Source of the DNA: Parapristionchus giblindavisi
Lineage: Eukaryota; Nematoda; Chromadorea; Rhabditida; Diplogasteridae
Reading direction: 5' to 3'
DNA length: 64,000 nt
NCBI GenBank assembly: GCA_943737045.1
Contig: CALSFV010000014.1
Location: forward strand, 868,001 to 932,000
Shown here: in pieces, positions 22,501 through 34,275 of the stretch
Layout of the letters: every line of letters begins with the position of its first letter
Numbering within the stretch: the stretch's first letter is position 1
Notes under the pieces: generated by a model
Told to the model about the DNA's origin: nothing
The model's input: the letters and a program-made list of their open reading frames with translations, nothing else
Databases searched by the model: none
Made by a program: the position numbers and the translations under genes

Positions 22501-22690
22501 GGGATCTCTGCTTTCGCCACATATCTTTATTATTGCTTATTTCGCCAGCCGCTTTTCTTGTATATAAGACATCTATCAAGATAAAGATTCATTCGTCCCA
22601 CTGACCACCATTGCTCACTTTGTTGCAATGCAAACAAGTCCTATTTAGTTTGTCCAGCATAGTTCATATTCATTAACATTTCATTTCATA

Positions 22691-23282
22691 CCGTCAAAAC
22701 GAAAAAAAAGTGAAACATTTGTGACAATTTGTGACAAATTGCCATAAAAGTTCACAAAGTGCCTATTTTTAGTGCTTTTCACGCACTTGATGATGTTTTT
22801 TTCATAGGTTTTTAAGCGTGGATGTGTTTGCCATTGGAGCAATGTATCACAAAATTGAAAAAATTAATAGGGAGCGCCGCGGAGAAAAATTGGTGTACTG
22901 TAGCATACTGTAGAATCTAACTGTAAAACTGCTACCATCGCGCTTTCTTCGTCTAATCATGGATGTATCTATCATTATATGACTCTTTACGGTGAATTTG
23001 CACTGTTTGAACCATGGCATGGATCAGGTTGCAAAACTGGCATACGGTAGAAAATCCTACCGTATACCAGTTTCACCAAACAGCGTTCACAGTGAATTAT
23101 TCAAATCGTTTTCTTCACATGTAAATTAGGCAAGCCCAGTGATGCTCAAATACCCTATTATCTAATAAAAAATTTGTAACCGCGTTTAGATATCATGCTA
23201 CAAAATTTTCAAAATCTTGTGAACTTTTGTGACAATTTGCCACAAATTGTCTCAAACGTTTCAATTTTTTTCGTTTTGACGG
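22691..23282. mobile_element. TIR element CCGTCAAAACG, TA target
   Basis: Inverted ends ccgtcaaaacgaaaaaaaag and its complement ending cgttttgacgg are flanked by TA on both sides. Subterminal gtgacaatttgtgacaaatt is inverted too. No transposase frame in 592 bp. It lies just downstream of gene A. Confidence 0.7.
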
Positions 23283-23401
23283 TATTTTACATGTAATGAC
23301 AATGACATGTAATGTAATACGACAAACACGCGGAGAGCATTCCAGCTTTATCACTTTCGGCAACACACAAACCATCTCAACTAGACTCTCTGCATTGACA
23401 A

Positions 23402-26400
23402 TTAGGAGTGCTCGGGTGTTGTGCCTTTGGCCATGTCAGCAGCTCTCACTTTGCTACTCTTGCTCTTTGCTTCCATCTCGGTCTTCTCCTTCAGCAATCT
23501 TTCCTTCTCTTCTATAATAGCCTTCTGCTTCGCCAGTTGCTGCTCGAGTGCTTGCTCCCTCGCTTTGGCTTCGTCTTTTATAATATCCACGAAATCGAAA
23601 TGGGCATTTTGATATTTGTGCGCTTGTATTGTACGATTCAAAAGTTCCAATTCGTATTTGGCTTCTTCCTCTTTACGCCTTCTTTCTTCCTCTTGCAGTT
23701 GTTTCTCTTTCTGTGCCATGGCTTTCTTGTTTCTGCTACGGTACCAAATAAATCCAGCAATGCCTCCGATTATGACTAGTAGAAGGAGAAATGCTCCACC
23801 TCCGGCGATATAGTACACGGTGCTGTCCGATTCCGCCTTCTTGCTGCTTTCAGAATTAGACGACGAAAGGGTAGAGTTCATGTCAGCTGCAAAAAAATAT
23901 CTTGTTTATTTTTTTTTGTTTTTTTTTTGTTTTTGTGTGTTGTTGTTGTCGTTTTCTCATAAATATTTTAATTAATTCCTTATTTAATTATTTTTTTAAA
24001 ACATGCTCAAAACTTCAAAATAAATACTCTTCTCAAATACTATCATTCTCAATACTCAATTCTCAATTCTCAAGTACTTACGTTCACAGTAGACATTGCT
24101 TCCTTTCGCGATGACGTCAGTCTTGTTTGCGTCAGCGTACCATTTCCCACTAGATTCATCGCAAGCGATCGTCGTCTTCGGCGTCTTTGTATTAGGGGAT
24201 GAAGTCTCCACACTGAAATTGAAATTGAAAATTGTTTAAATTATTTAAAAAAATAAGGAGCTTACATCATCTTGCTGGAGGAATCCGAGCACTTTATGGG
24301 GTCCTTGATACGAACCACGGCGCAGAGTCTACCGGTAGAATTGCACTCCGACTTGAGCGGATTGGTTGTGACGCAGTCATCTGAAAAGGTATACATAATC
24401 ATAATATTATATTTTCATAATATTAACGCCATTATGTCATTTTCATGCTATTTTTCCATAATACTAACTTTCATTTCATACTTTTTCGCCATCATTAGCG
24501 CCCTAATTTTCATAATTACGAAAAATTGAGAAAATATCAAATTCATTGCGAAAATCGACTGCTCACATTGTTGAGAGCAGGCGCCCTTGTGCATTTCAAT
24601 GTCTCGATCATCCTTTTGCATCGTCCACACATAGCCTGCGGTGGTTTTCGACCTCTTGCAAGTGGGAGTTGCAGTTATGCGATCGCCGTTGTTGTAGATC
24701 CATCGATTGTCTGGACACTGAAATTAAATATTTAATATTTAAATATTTAAATATTTAATATTTAAATAATAAATTGCAATTGCAATAATTTTATAGGATT
24801 TTGTGAAGCTTGATAAACTGGGTGTATGACGCCACTATCATGGAAAGACCACCAATGCTCCATGAGCATGTCATTTTAGTGATCTCACTGATAGTTTAAA
24901 ACAGTTTGTCAAGCTTCATAGAGATGGTTCCTTATATCTCACAGCAAGAGTGGCGCACGATCCATTCGTAGAGGCATTGAACTCGGCAGCAGAACAATAT
25001 TCAGAATCGTACTCGGGAATGTTCGTGCACATTGTGCAAACTGCAAAGATCAAAGATCATATTAAAGATCAAAGATCAAGCTCTCGAATATAAGAATACC
25101 TGGTACACCACAGTAGACATTGAATGAATCGGCAGCGGGAATGGCACCGGTTTCATTGTGAGAATCCATGTATGTGAACTGGTTTTTCTCGCATTTGAGG
25201 TCAGTGACTTGCTCCAATTGTCCGCCGTCACGTCGAATACTGCAATTTTTTAAACTTTGATGAAGTTGAGTTTGATATATATGAGTTAGGTTTTGTTTTT
25301 TGTTTGTTTTCAAAATGCAGTTTTTTATACTTTCAATGCAAGAGCAGAGTAGTTAGATTCCAAATCACTCACTACATGCTATGGCCGGATAGGTGTGCGC
25401 AGTCTAAAGAAGGTAGTGTTGTGTCAGGAATCTGAAAAGAAAATTGTGTCAAAACTTTACAATTAAGATGTGTAGAATCTTTCAAAGGATACCAACGGTC
25501 AATGCATATAACTTGGCTGAGTACAAAGAAATACGAAACAGCACGAAAAGACAATTGACCGAGGTCCTTTACGAAGTAAAGTGATGAGAAACTGACAGTC
25601 GTTAAAGTGACATCCGAAGGTTGATGGATTATTGAACTATGAACTTTATCAGGATCACAGCCAACTGCAATATATATGTTAGGCAATATCAAAATAATGT
25701 AAAATTACTTTTCTTCTCGAATTTCTCCACAATTGTTTCAACATTGTCCTTAGACTCGTGACGTTGGTCAGCCTCATCATCATATCCGAAAATCAATTCC
25801 ATTTTTTCCGAGAACGCAACCTTAAGTGCGAGAGCAACCTGTCAATAAAAGTATGTAGTATGAAAAACCACTAGTAGATCAACCTTAGATTTGGGCGCCA
25901 CGATGAATTGACTACATTGAATGGTAGAATTTGAGACGAAATTCGATCCAGTTCGCTCTGTAATGTTACGTTTGTGTATTATTCGATGTGTCAGAAAAGG
26001 GAATCAGTAAAAGCATGGTGCAATGTCGTTATAGATAGAACGGATAGGAGTGGAAAAGATACGTGATATCATAAATTGGAATGAAGTCCAGTTCGAAAGT
26101 GTTTCGTTGCAGAAGGAAAGTGTTGTCGAGTCAATCGACAAGGATAGACCACGTTTCTTATCAAGATTATTCTCATCTGACGTAACTTGCATCTTCACTA
26201 GGTATTTCTGGTCCGTGTAAGGTCTGTAAAATTTTTCAGTAGATATTTGTATTATTTAATAATCACAAGGCATCTCTTAGGCTTCATTTGAAGAGTCAGT
26301 TAGACACGAAGCATGCAACATGTTGTTGTCACCTACTTAATCGTGAAGATTGCATTACAGTCCGATGAGAGATTAGAGCTTCTGTGATCATCATTATAAT

Positions 26401-26648
26401 GGAATAGTTCATCAGAAGCACCTTGGTTTATACAATATTCGGGAACGAAGCATACCTGGAATAGATCTTATGCTTAGGATTTGGGCCTAACTATTAGCAA
26501 TTGATCAAGGACTGGATACTATTGCTAGCTCAAGGTTTCATACCGTATCGGTCATGCAGCGATCCTTGTCGATTGAGATTCCTCCGAATGATATATCAAT
26601 CGAAGTGAGCATTAACAATAGAAATATGAGAATAGTATGCTTGATCAT
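23402..26648 (-). CDS. Paralogue A: secreted-domain/transmembrane protein with coiled-coil tail
   Basis: Thirteen coding exons with agreeing phases: 26648-26544, 26455-26337, 26223-26063, 25957-25884, 25838-25709, 25664-25597, 25431-25373, 25239-25100, 25040-24943, 24717-24567, 24380-24266, 24212-24082, 23886-23402; 611 residues. Residues 1-22 (MIKHTILIFLLLML...) form a signal peptide. The ectodomain has two N-terminal C...P-type modules, possibly CUB-like, then cysteine modules: CTMC...GSC...C..NRWIY..GDRI...C and DC...C...C, ending CDESSGKWY...VYC. They recall nematode DUF281/C6 domains, a tentative match. A single helix (about 474-497, YYIAGGGAFLLLLVIIGG) is followed by an E/K/R-rich coiled coil of about 110 residues. 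Many NxS/T sites. The ATG follows a splice acceptor directly. Function unknown; a cell-surface role is inferred. Confidence 0.85.
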
Positions 26649-26852
26649 CTGCAAGGAGAATACTGTATAATCTTAGAATAAGATATCGAGATGTTAGGTC
26701 AGACCCTAAGACCTTAACATCTTAAATCATCAATATCTCAAAATCTTAAGATCAGATCTCAAGTCTTAGTATAACAAGGCTTTAAGGTGTTAAGGTCTTA
26801 AGGCATTAAGGTCAGATCCTAAGACCTTAAGATAGAGAGACTAGAGACTAAC
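26649..26852 (-). promoter_or_regulatory. 5' UTR intron of gene A, CTTAAG-rich
   Basis: Donor CAAG|GTTAGTCTC at 26852 and acceptor TTGCAG|ATG at 26649. The intron carries many imperfect (G)GTCTTAAG / CTTAAGACC units and is clearly shared by genes B (38934-39109), C (53662-53849) and D (60858-61062). Conservation in a non-coding segment of all four suggests a regulatory role or very recent duplication. Confidence 0.7.
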
Positions 26853-26946
26853 CTTGTAGATAAGATGATAGCAGCCGAAAAATGAACGACGAATGGATGA
26901 AATGAGGCGTTATATACGCATGATAATCCAATATATAATGCATAAT
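26853..26946 (-). promoter_or_regulatory. Core promoter of gene A
   Basis: TATATAA on the minus strand at 26916-26910, a short leader exon ending at 26853, and an ATGCATAAT element at 26938-26946. The same order is found at genes B, C and D, so this is supported by paralogue comparison. ATGCAT is an octamer/POU-like core; the binding factor is not known. Confidence 0.65.
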
Positions 26947-27059
26947 CAAATGATTAGTCAGTATTTATTATAATCTTGATTATAATCTCACTAATATATA
27001 ATGCAAAAGGAATTTGATTGAATTTATTTATTCTTCAAAATTTTCGAACAATTTATTTG

Positions 27060-28300
27060 GTTGTGTCATAAGTCTTTTTGAATTTGGCGGTACAACTTCA
27101 AATTGAATTATCTTAGTTTAACGACGACATTGAGGAGGAATTTATTCGCTGTTATGGTCAATGACTCTTTGCTATATACAAGCCACACAATGGGCTCACT
27201 ACTACTAGAATGACCTGGGTTATTGTGCAAACTGTGAGGCCACCAACGTTTCGATGACTTCATTTTACTTAAACTTTTCGTTTACTAGAGCAAGTTGGAC
27301 GACTTAACTAAAACAGCGACCTGAAAGAGTAAGGTCCGTAGAGTAAGGAGGCACAGGTAGTATGCCCCTGAAAAATTTGTCTGTTTTAGTATAACGTGTT
27401 TTACTTAGACAGTACGAGCAGAGTCGTGAAGAAGAAACATTTGACGACGCTGTGGACGTGGCGATAAGAGATAAGAGCTGAGATAAGAGCGATAAGGGCT
27501 TCAAATTTTGGTGTTATTTACAATTGAGGTCTCCGATTATAACAGTGACCTCAACTATACGCATGCAATACATTGGAAAATTTTACACTTCTTTTAACCT
27601 ACGGTATCTAAATTTCCAGTTGTTTTCAGGTTTAGTGATCTGTCCTGGTTTCTCTCGTTTCCAAATTCACTGACCATAATGCGCACTGTTATTGCGAATG
27701 ATCCATCTCTTCAATCAAGTGACCAGATTGCCTACTCAGGCGCTTATTCTTTTTAGAAAAATATAAGAGATAGCGGTCTCAATCCGCGATTTTATTCAAA
27801 TTCCCGCCAAATGACCACTCTTCGTCTAAACAACTTTTTGACTTTTTCAAGATTCCTTAATTCTAGCGAAATAGTGGGCATGGATGATCCAAGTGTGGCT
27901 AACATTTAACAGGTGGTATCAAATGGCTCGCTCTCCTTAAAGACGAGTTGCGCAAATCAAAATTCCGAAGTGACCATTCCTCTATTTTATACTAAAATTT
28001 CTGATTTTAAATTTACGTAGGCAATTGGCCAGCGTATGGTTGGAGAGCACATACGTGGGATACACATAACCTAGTTGTTGATTGATTTTTGTAAAATTCA
28101 AGCGAGAGAGAGCCGGGAACAAATTGGACTTCAGAACTACATTTTTATTTTGGACACACGGACGAGGCATACTCAAATTTAGAGGGAAGTCCGAATCGAA
28201 GATGATATGGGTTATGTAGAGGGGGACACTAGTTAGTGATTTGCACCAGTGTAGAGAGCTCCGTTCAAAAAAAATGAAACGTAATTCAGAAAAATAGATA
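27060..28300. other. Gene-free stretch upstream of gene A
   Basis: No exon with good splice borders, RNA gene or clear repeat recognised. Similarity of the gene A upstream region to the other paralogues ends near 27060. Confidence 0.5.
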
Positions 28301-28591
28301 TAGCAATTTGATTATACACTCAGGATATTGTAACGTGAGAAGTACTATAATTGAAGAGATATATTGATTTTCATGGGAATAATCGATTGCTACTTCGTCT
28401 TGCTTTGGCATAAAATAATCTTCTTATCGAACTTTGCGTGTATTAATTGTACTTTTGCTAACGATGTATTTTATTTATGCTGTAGCATAAGCAGTGCATT
28501 CACTACTTTAGTAACTGACGATTACTGTAGAATATGAAAAACATTAAAAGTTAGAGTATTTAAAGATGCCTGTGAGAAAGAGATTCATTAA

Positions 28592-28931
28592 AGATGGAGG
28601 CTCGCCAAGGCCTCTTCAAATGCTTAACATATTTGTTATGCAGGGACAAGTGATATGCAAGAAATTAGCACGACCATTCATCAATCCTGTTGCGCAGTGG
28701 TAAAAGTGATCACTAGTAAGCGTAACGTCGCGGGTTCGAGACCTATTGCTGAACTTTCCTATTTTCAAAATTTCGCGCCTTTGCCTGTACATCAAGCATG
28801 GATTGATTCGTGATTCTTGCGATCAATAAGCTGAATTAGCATAAAATAATCTATGTATGGCATGTGGAATAACTTTTGCTATCTTTCTGTCTTTACAGTT
28901 TGTTCACGAAGATATTGCTCGGACTCCACCT
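28592..28931. mobile_element. TTAA-target element carrying a tRNA-like promoter
   Basis: Flanked by TTAA on both sides (28588-28591, 28932-28935) with short inverted ends AGATGGAG / CTCCACCT. The uninterrupted sequence at 40230 (gatacattaattgtgaaaag) is the empty site. Inside, gcgcagtggtaaaagtg and gtcgcgggttcgagacc are tRNA-like A and B boxes as at 15978. TTAA duplication is the hallmark of piggyBac-type transposition; no transposase is present. Confidence 0.65.
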
Positions 28932-29019
28932 TTAATTGTGAAAAGAATAGTGATGAATAAAGATTCGATAGTACATTGAATACGCAAACTTATTCTAAAC
29001 GAAATGAGAATAACTAAGT

Positions 29020-29236
29020 ACAAAGGGAATTTCCCGATTATACTCCCAATTACCTGTTATTATCCGAACAGCCCCTAATATTAGATTATTTAAACGTCGA
29101 TTGGAAGCCCACCCCAATATCGTCGAACTATCACTTTCTCAATGAATCCGGAGAGTCTTCAATCATATATTACCACCCATTGTTCATTCAATTGCTGTTG
29201 CGCCTCGGGCGTAGATAAATTATTATTATTATAATT
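29020..29236 (+). mobile_element. LINE 3' fragment, low certainty
   Basis: Inserted in repeat Q copy 1. It ends gttgcgcctcgggcgtagat followed by aaattattattattat, a tail style of nematode non-LTR elements. No intact frame. Confidence 0.4.
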
Positions 29237-31414
29237 TCGAAATATCTCGAAGTAATACTTTTATTGTTGAAAAATATTCTATACTTCATGAATCACTTTC
29301 TCACACTTGCCTAGAGTGAACGAGAACCAAAACCGCAAAGATATTTAAAAAAAAAATTTTTATCACCCCATGTTTTGAAATTTCAAATGATCTACATATA
29401 CTCACATGAACGGCTACACATTTGCCGATGTATGACTCCGCCCCTTTCTGATGGATCACCACATTTATGTACCGATTTTGAATCCGCCCATTTAACTTCG
29501 CGGGCTTGGACACCACATGACAGACATGAACACACCCAAAAATCTTTATTATTTCTAAGAACAAGAAGATGATCGTCGTTTTCCTCGAAAGATGAGGACT
29601 CTGGCCGTTTTCTTCTTAGAAATTATAAAGATTTTTGGGTGTGTCTGCCATGTTTTGTCCAAGCCCGTGAAGTTAAATACGGAGTCAAAATAGGTACATT
29701 TATACAGTGTAGGCAACAAGTCTCCGGACACTTTTACATTTTTTTATAACTTTTGATCCAGGAAAGCAATCAAGCTGATCTTTTGAGTGAATGAAAAGAA
29801 TTTATTAAGTAATACAACCATGATGTGTTGGTGATATTACATTGGTTCATTATTGCGTAGTGATGACGCAATCGAATTAAACTTTAAAAAAATTATTTCT
29901 TTTGTCAAGAGTCCTGTTTTTTCTGAAACATTGTGAAAGTAGAGAACCCCACTAGCGCTGCACAGTCAAACAATGTGGAATGGCTCCGACTCCTATTTCA
30001 AGCTGTAGCAGGGTTGCATCTTTGACACCCAAAACTTATAACTCAGCTTCTAGATGTGCTAACTACCCGTTCTAAGTGCTAAAATTATACTAGTGGCGAG
30101 TAATGTTCATCACCAGATTACGGTAGCCATAGCTCGTCTTTTGCCCTCAAGGCATAATATTTTTTTTCTTGTGAGAACCGATTTTGAGACCCTACCGTTC
30201 AGAGGGCAGTCTTCTAACAATTGAACTCTCTCAACTTAATGTGGCCATATGACATGGGAATAATTCACCTGAATCAGTTTTCGATGCTGAGAAACGAATC
30301 CGTTATCAAACTTTGCCCAATCGAGCTGAGATTCGAGATATCCGATCTTGAAATTCGACTATTTGATAAGAAAGTTCGCAACTTACCTTCAATAACCACT
30401 AAATTACAGCAGGAGGTGCTTGGATAATTGATGGATGAGAGTATATGAATGCATTGGGATGGTTTATATAGGAAGTCTCACGAATTTTCGAATAAATTAG
30501 CGAATTTTAATATCTCAAATCTCAGCTCGATTGGGCAACGTTTGAAAACGGATTCTGTAATCAGCATCGGAAACTGATTCAGGTAAATTATTCCCATGTC
30601 ATATGGCCACATTATGTTGGGTGAGTTCCCTTGTAAAATTAAGGTTCCTGCGCAAGCAGCTTTGCACTGTATCATATATTTATTTCCCATATTTTGTTTA
30701 AGTTCCGATTCATTTCAGACCCGTAGCAAAAGTTATGCGGAGTTCTACTCGGTGGGCGCTCTTGTGCTTTCTCTCTCACTGCTCTCATCCCGGGCCCTCT
30801 ATTGATGAAATCTCTTATTTGCAAAGCACCTATGAATGTTAGAGATGTTCACAAAAGTTTTTACACTCTTTGGATTTTGATCTTTGATCGCTGAAACCGA
30901 CCTCAGCATAACTTTTGCTACGGGTCTGAAAGGAATCGGAACCAAACCAAAATAAGGGAAATAAATATATGATACATTGCAAAGTTGCTTGCGCAAGAAC
31001 CATAATTTTAGAATACCTGACCTCTGAACGGTAGGGTCTCAAAATCAGTCCTATCAACAAAAAAATATTTTATGCCCTGAGGGGAAATGACAAGTTATGA
31101 CTACCGTAATCTGGGGATACACATTACTCGGAACTAGCATCATTTTAGCACTTAGAACGGGTTGTTAGCACGTCTAGAAGCAGAGTTATAAATGTTGGGG
31201 ATCAAAGTTGCAACCCTGCTAGAGCTTGAAATCGGAGTCGGAGCCATTCCGAATTGTTTGAATGTGCAGCGCTAGTGGGGTTCTCCACTCTCACAATGTT
31301 TCAGAAAAAACAGGACTTTTGACTAGAGAAATAAAATTTTTCAAAAAAAGTGTAATTCGATTGCGCCATCACTACGCAATAATGAACTAATGTATTGTGC
31401 GTATAAAATGTACT

Positions 31415-31660
31415 TGCATAAGAAAATGACAAATGGTGCTAACGAACGGAAGTCACAATCGAGAGGCGAGCGAGATGTAGCCTTCTACATCTCGCCCCGC
31501 CTCTCTATTGTCTCTCCGCTGCCTCTCTCTAACCCGGCTGACCTTCGCCGCTCGCTATATTATATATAGAAGAGATCGGCATAGTTTCTGAACCATGCAA
31601 AACAAGAAAGTCTCTTGTGTGAGTGATTGGCTACTCTCGTACCAAATAAACAAGTGTCAT
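31415..31660 (+). mobile_element. GTATAAAATG-bounded repeat (MITE or solo LTR)
   Basis: Starts gcgtataaaatgtacttgca and ends aaataaacaagtgtcatgg. Contains a cgagatgtag / ctacatctcg hairpin and cggctgaccttcgccgctcg. Related to 36008-36225, 60010-60293 (inverted) and 22230-22500. Inverted ends argue for a TIR element; the TATAAA near one end and AATAAA near the other would also fit a small LTR. Confidence 0.5.
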
Positions 31661-31704
31661 GGTTGTATTCCTTAATAAATTCTCTACATTCGCTCAAAAG
31701 ATCA

Positions 31705-31840
31705 GTGGCCGTATGCAAGAACAACGGGAAAACCGTTTTCCGGGAAAATGTGACGTCATTAGCGTAGGCGGAGGATTTTTGGAAAACGCCTCCGCCTACG
31801 CTTATGACGTCCCGGAAAACGGTTCTTGCATACGGCCACA
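31705..31840. mobile_element. TGGCCGTATGCA hairpin MITE, 3-bp target CAG
   Basis: Hairpin bounded by tggccgtatgcaagaac and gttcttgcatacggcca with cgcctccgcctacgc / gcgtaggcgga arms. The opposite palindrome arm (about 29765-29785) has the empty site, so the insert and its CAG duplication are exact. Related copies at 34868-35005 and 43510-43690. Confidence 0.8.
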
Positions 31841-31939
31841 GCTTGATTGCTTTCCTGGATCAAAAGTTATTTTAAAAAATGTAAAAGTGTCCGGAGACTT
31901 GTTGCCTAGTTTACTGAAAGATATTTTTCTTACACTGTA

Positions 31940-33120
31940 GCTTTACACTTTTTTGAACTGAAATATTTTTATTGAGTATTTTATTGAGAATGTATTTCTC
32001 ATTCACCTGGTATATGACACGAAATCTATCGTTGAGAATTAGGAATCACATGAATTGTTTTGTGCCAAAAATGCATAGAGTACTGAAATATAATTTTTTC
32101 TTCATCCATGGTGGACGTGACAAACAGAAACAATATATTAGACGCTTAAAAATCAGCAAAAAATAAAAAAAATGCGTCGAGGAAAAATTACAAAATACTC
32201 GAGTACGTCTATTAGGCGTTTCTCTTTTGCTAATACTCTTAGGGGAAACGAACATTCTTGCCGACCCACCGGCTTGTCCGACCTCTCTTAGCGGTCAAAA
32301 GTATTCGCCCAAAATTTTGCAATGTCATAACTTTTGACTCAGATGAGCAATCGGACTCATGTTTTGGCAGAATACTATAGTACTAGTGGGCATCATATCC
32401 TAGTCCCGTTGTTAGGATTCATCGTCGTATTATTGTGTATCGATCCTGGAACCCCTCTGTACTTACTCAACGATAATTATTTCCTCAGCTGGATTTTTCT
32501 GAGACTTATTTTGAACAGTGTATGAATAACATTTACTGAGGATTAGAATGCGCTATGCGATCCATTCGAGCTGATTCATTCCTCTGAGAAAATCAAAATT
32601 TCCGACACCATTGAATTTGGGGGAAAATGTCATAACTTTGTGTTCAGTGAAGATGCAGGGTCCAAACGTGGCAGAGGTAATAGCCAATGTGTGACACAAA
32701 ACATGGCCGAGTATGAGCCCTATCGGTTAAATTTTGAGAAATTTCGAAAATATATTTTTCTCATTTTTCGAGGTACAGGAAGTACCTGGTCGGATTTATT
32801 TCGATTCAGTTCAACAGCAAGATGTCTTCTATATATAGTAGATAACAGTTTGCTAGTGTTTCACGAAATTTTGAGTTCTTCGGGTGAAGTTATAATTGTT
32901 GAAAGAGGTCGAAAATTTGTTAGGGCACGATCTTTTAAAACCACCTAAAAAAGTAAAATGAATTTTTATGGGACTAAAAAAGCATCGATAGCCATTACAT
33001 TATAGCGGGCGGTAATCTTTAGTCTTCACGATAATTGTCATGACAAGGTTTCAGCCTAATCGGACAAATTTTGAGCATTGCGAAAAAAATCGAGAAAAAA
33101 TTCTAAAGCTAGAAAATCAC
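31940..33120. other. Gene-free AT-rich stretch
   Basis: No convincing exon. Two related phrases, aatgtcataacttttgactc (32322) and aaaatgtcataactttgtgt (32624), hint at a diverged direct repeat. Confidence 0.4.
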
Positions 33121-33134
33121 AAAACTAGAAACTC

Positions 33135-33258
33135 TTAAAGGGAGAGTAACCTCACTCAACAGTCTCTTCATCGCACACACTATTTCTCTGTTCTCTAACA
33201 ACGAGAGAGCGTAGAGCGCTGAAGAGACCATTGACAAAGGTTTCGGTCTCTAAGTTAA
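33135..33258. mobile_element. Family H2 hairpin MITE, degraded copy
   Basis: cttaaagggagagtaacctc at the left; the right arm has decayed (gaccattgacaaaggtttcg). Same internal ctctaacaacgagagagc as the copies at 19587 and 50036. Confidence 0.65.
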
Positions 33259-34275
33259 CGACGTCGCTCACTAAGTATCTCATTTTTCTTTGAAAGGAAC
33301 ATATTTTACTAATGATACGGCGGAGGTTACGGCAAAGGGTTGAGAGTAGATGAAATTGCAAGATTACAAGTGCAAGGCTTCTTTGCGAAATCATCCACAA
33401 CCCATTGCGAAATGAAAACGAAAATACCGTATAATTTATCAGATTCATTGGAAAAAGTAAGAACAGACAGAATCTTCTTATTCGTTAGTTCTGTTCATCA
33501 ATAAATATGATAGGGATTGGGAATAGATTTATAATAATGATTGGAGAAGGGGTGGGATTATGAGCTTCAGCATCAGTTCCAAATGTCGTGAGTTTCCAAA
33601 ACATGGTTGGCGATATGGATTCAAATAATCTCGTGATAGAAGTGATCAAATATCATTATGTTGGAGAACGATTATCCCATATTTATAATTTATCTACGAC
33701 AAATGGAAAAAAGGAGACAATAAAAATGGGTGTAGAGGATGGGTGCATAAGTTAAAGTGAAAGGCAATCAGGCAAAATGGTCTCATCGGATCATCGTCAA
33801 GTCAATCTCTCATGGATGGTGTGAGGGAAGGAGGAAGATTCCGAGGATGCGACCAGGTCGACTCCGTTCAGAGAACCAGATGCAAGATTGCTTATCTATG
33901 GGTGTTGGTCGAATTCTAGAAGGGGGATGATGATGATTACAAAAACAGGGGTATGTGAGGTCTTTCTGGGTAGACTGCTCATTGGGCATCAGCATCGTCA
34001 ATACGGCATATTTTGCAGGTCTTCTGATGCTCTTCAACTGAAACAAATTGGTATTACAACCGATTAAGGTGGTTTTAAGCTGCCCAGCAACAAATGACTT
34101 TTTCGTCACAATGATATATTTGCGAGACGGGAGCACGCCGACACGAAAAATCTCTCTACATTAGCCTTACGTGACTATCCACGTAAAGTTTGGAGTTTTC
34201 TGTATTTTATGTGGAAAATCCTGATTTTAAATTATATAACGATAAAAGGTTACTGTTGGTTACGGTAGCGAACCA

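Larger units (their letters stand above)
28300..29703 (+). repeat. Dispersed repeat Q, copy 1, with two insertions
   Basis: Shares agagatatattgattttcat, cttcgtcttgctttggcata, gtgagaaagagattcatta, atgaatcactttctcacact and ccgcccatttaacttcgcg with 39700-43510 and, inverted, with 58965-59700. Interrupted by the TTAA element at 28592 and by a LINE-like 3' fragment near 29020-29236. Its last 240 bp form a palindrome around the acacacccaaaaatcttta / taaagatttttgggtgtgt pair. Confidence 0.65.
29704..31905. repeat. Nested palindrome, about 2.2 kb
   Basis: Outer arms: ggcaacaagtctccggacac (29711) and gtgtccggagacttgttgcc near the right end, then cctggatcaaaagttat on both sides. Inner pairs are ggccatatgacatgggaata (30241) with its complement near 30590, and the gtagcaaaagttatgcgg pair at 30724 / 30900. 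The right arm is broken by the inserts at 31415 and 31705; the left arm supplies their empty sites. Confidence 0.8.

Noticed and set aside
25021..25090. Clustered GATCAAAGATC sites in intron 8 of all four paralogues, like TCF/LEF sites
   Set aside because: The same phrase is common in other introns of this window (1530, 15480, 30870, 46620), so it looks like a general intron repeat.
25372..25692. 106-codon frame reading through two exons of gene A and the intron between
   Set aside because: The intron has GTCAGT...TTTCAG borders at the same place in all four paralogues; in B and D the read-through is closed by stops.
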